From the NCBI RefSeq assembly GCF_003004785.1, contig NZ_PVZS01000033.1, forward strand, positions 1 to 57,236: a DNA stretch of 57,236 bases, read 5' to 3'. The position numbers were made by a program, and so were the translations under genes. Positions 56,995 to 57,236 of this stretch are shown piece after piece (the stretch's first letter is position 1; every line of letters starts with the position of its first letter). Under the pieces are notes generated by a model. The model was given only the letters and a program-made list of their open reading frames with translations, had not been told where the DNA came from and did no database searches. The stretch comes from Alsobacter soli. Its GTDB lineage: Bacteria; Pseudomonadota; Alphaproteobacteria; Rhizobiales; Beijerinckiaceae.

Positions 56995-57120
56995 CGTCCT
57001 TGCGAGGAGCGCAGCGACGAAGCAATCCAGGGGCAAGGCGCGTGTGTCTCTCCGTTGTGACCGGGATTGCGCCGGTCCCCCTGGGTTGCTTCGTCGCCCT
57101 GCGGGCTCCTCGCAATGACG
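56995..57120. repeat. mosaic palindromic repeat (family A copy 3)
   Basis: The left arm 56995-57032 (CGTCCTTGCGAGGAGCGCAG, then CGACGAAGCAATCCAGGG) and right arm 57079-57120 (CCCTGGGTTGCTTCGTCGCC, then CTCCTCGCAATGACG) are paired. With the family B copy it fills 56702-57121. The last 115 bases show no gene I can support; they could hold the 3' end of a minus-strand gene. Confidence 0.82.
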
Positions 57121-57236
57121 GGGGAGGCTTTCAGGCACGCGTCATCGTTCTCCGGCTGGCGCGCGGAGGTGAGGCGGAGGGGACGCCGCGGGGCGCCGGT
57201 CCATCAATGCTTTTACGCGTGAGTTTCGGATGGACC

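Noticed and set aside
54587-57118. An 843-codon open frame on the plus strand across rnr
   Set aside because: It is antisense to a clear RNase R and has the His/Val/Arg-rich composition of a high-GC shadow frame. No domain is seen.
57122-57236. 3' end of topA on the minus strand
   Set aside because: topA would be expected by synteny, but none of the three minus-strand frames shows a recognisable TopA C-terminus.

Overview
The window is high-GC DNA, apart from two AT-rich patches, and is densely packed with chromosomal genes. It reads as an alphaproteobacterium, most likely a Hyphomicrobiales (Rhizobiales) species near the Methylobacteriaceae/Bosea/Chelatococcus-type lineages; this placement is inference. 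Markers for it are an EipB-like envelope protein, a DivK-PleD pair, an ATP12-type F1 assembly chaperone, DUF1489, DUF3572 and DUF3253 proteins, a phasin, ClpS-ClpA, and the string dinB, DUF3572, divK, pleD, rpmG, Nudix, DUF983, rnr. Nothing suggests a plasmid or prophage. No CRISPR array, rRNA or transposase was seen.

Layout. 0.2-3.7 kb: RluC-type pseudouridine synthase, an orphan Flp pilin, a HAD phosphatase, ATP12 and Ohr. 3.8-9.9 kb: propionyl-CoA carboxylase beta and alpha genes, separated by two related hypothetical proteins and a glycosyltransferase on the opposite strand. 10.2-12.4 kb: a GGCT-like gene, then an AT-rich two-gene cassette on the minus strand (ABC-type ATPase plus a small PD-(D/E)xK-like nuclease). 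This cassette is the best candidate for an undescribed, defence-type system. 12.5-19.3 kb: GST, isovaleryl-CoA dehydrogenase, ICMT-like methyltransferase, GH25 lysozyme lipoprotein, MgtE, NodB deacetylase, and a low-GC membrane protein lying at the 3' end of tRNA-Leu(GAG). 19.6-28.3 kb: FliN-like protein, lipB, uvrC (with an intragenic repeat), pgsA, moaD, moaE, mtnP, aldo/keto reductase, RraA-like, YdcF-like and DUF3253. 28.3-34.6 kb: DUF599, rhodanese, and the 3-methylcrotonyl-CoA carboxylase genes with a Uma2 gene between the two subunits. 34.7-43.5 kb: a small secreted protein, a VWA protein paired with a membrane J-domain protein, a DacA-SPOR carboxypeptidase, phasin, clpS-clpA and azlCD. 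43.5-57.2 kb: HIT, DUF482 acyltransferase, GDPD, RidA, eipB, dinB, DUF3572, divK-pleD, Asp/Glu racemase, rpmG, Nudix, DUF983, rnr, and a repeat-filled end.

Functional themes. Leucine and propionyl-CoA catabolism (isovaleryl-CoA dehydrogenase, methylcrotonyl-CoA carboxylase, propionyl-CoA carboxylase) is spread over about 30 kb rather than held in one operon. Cell envelope and peptidoglycan upkeep is covered by GH25, NodB, DacA-SPOR and EipB. Protein quality control is covered by ClpS-ClpA and the J-domain protein. Cell-cycle and c-di-GMP signalling is covered by DivK-PleD. Intergenic gaps carry at least three families of mosaic palindromic repeats. One near-identical copy lies in frame inside uvrC.
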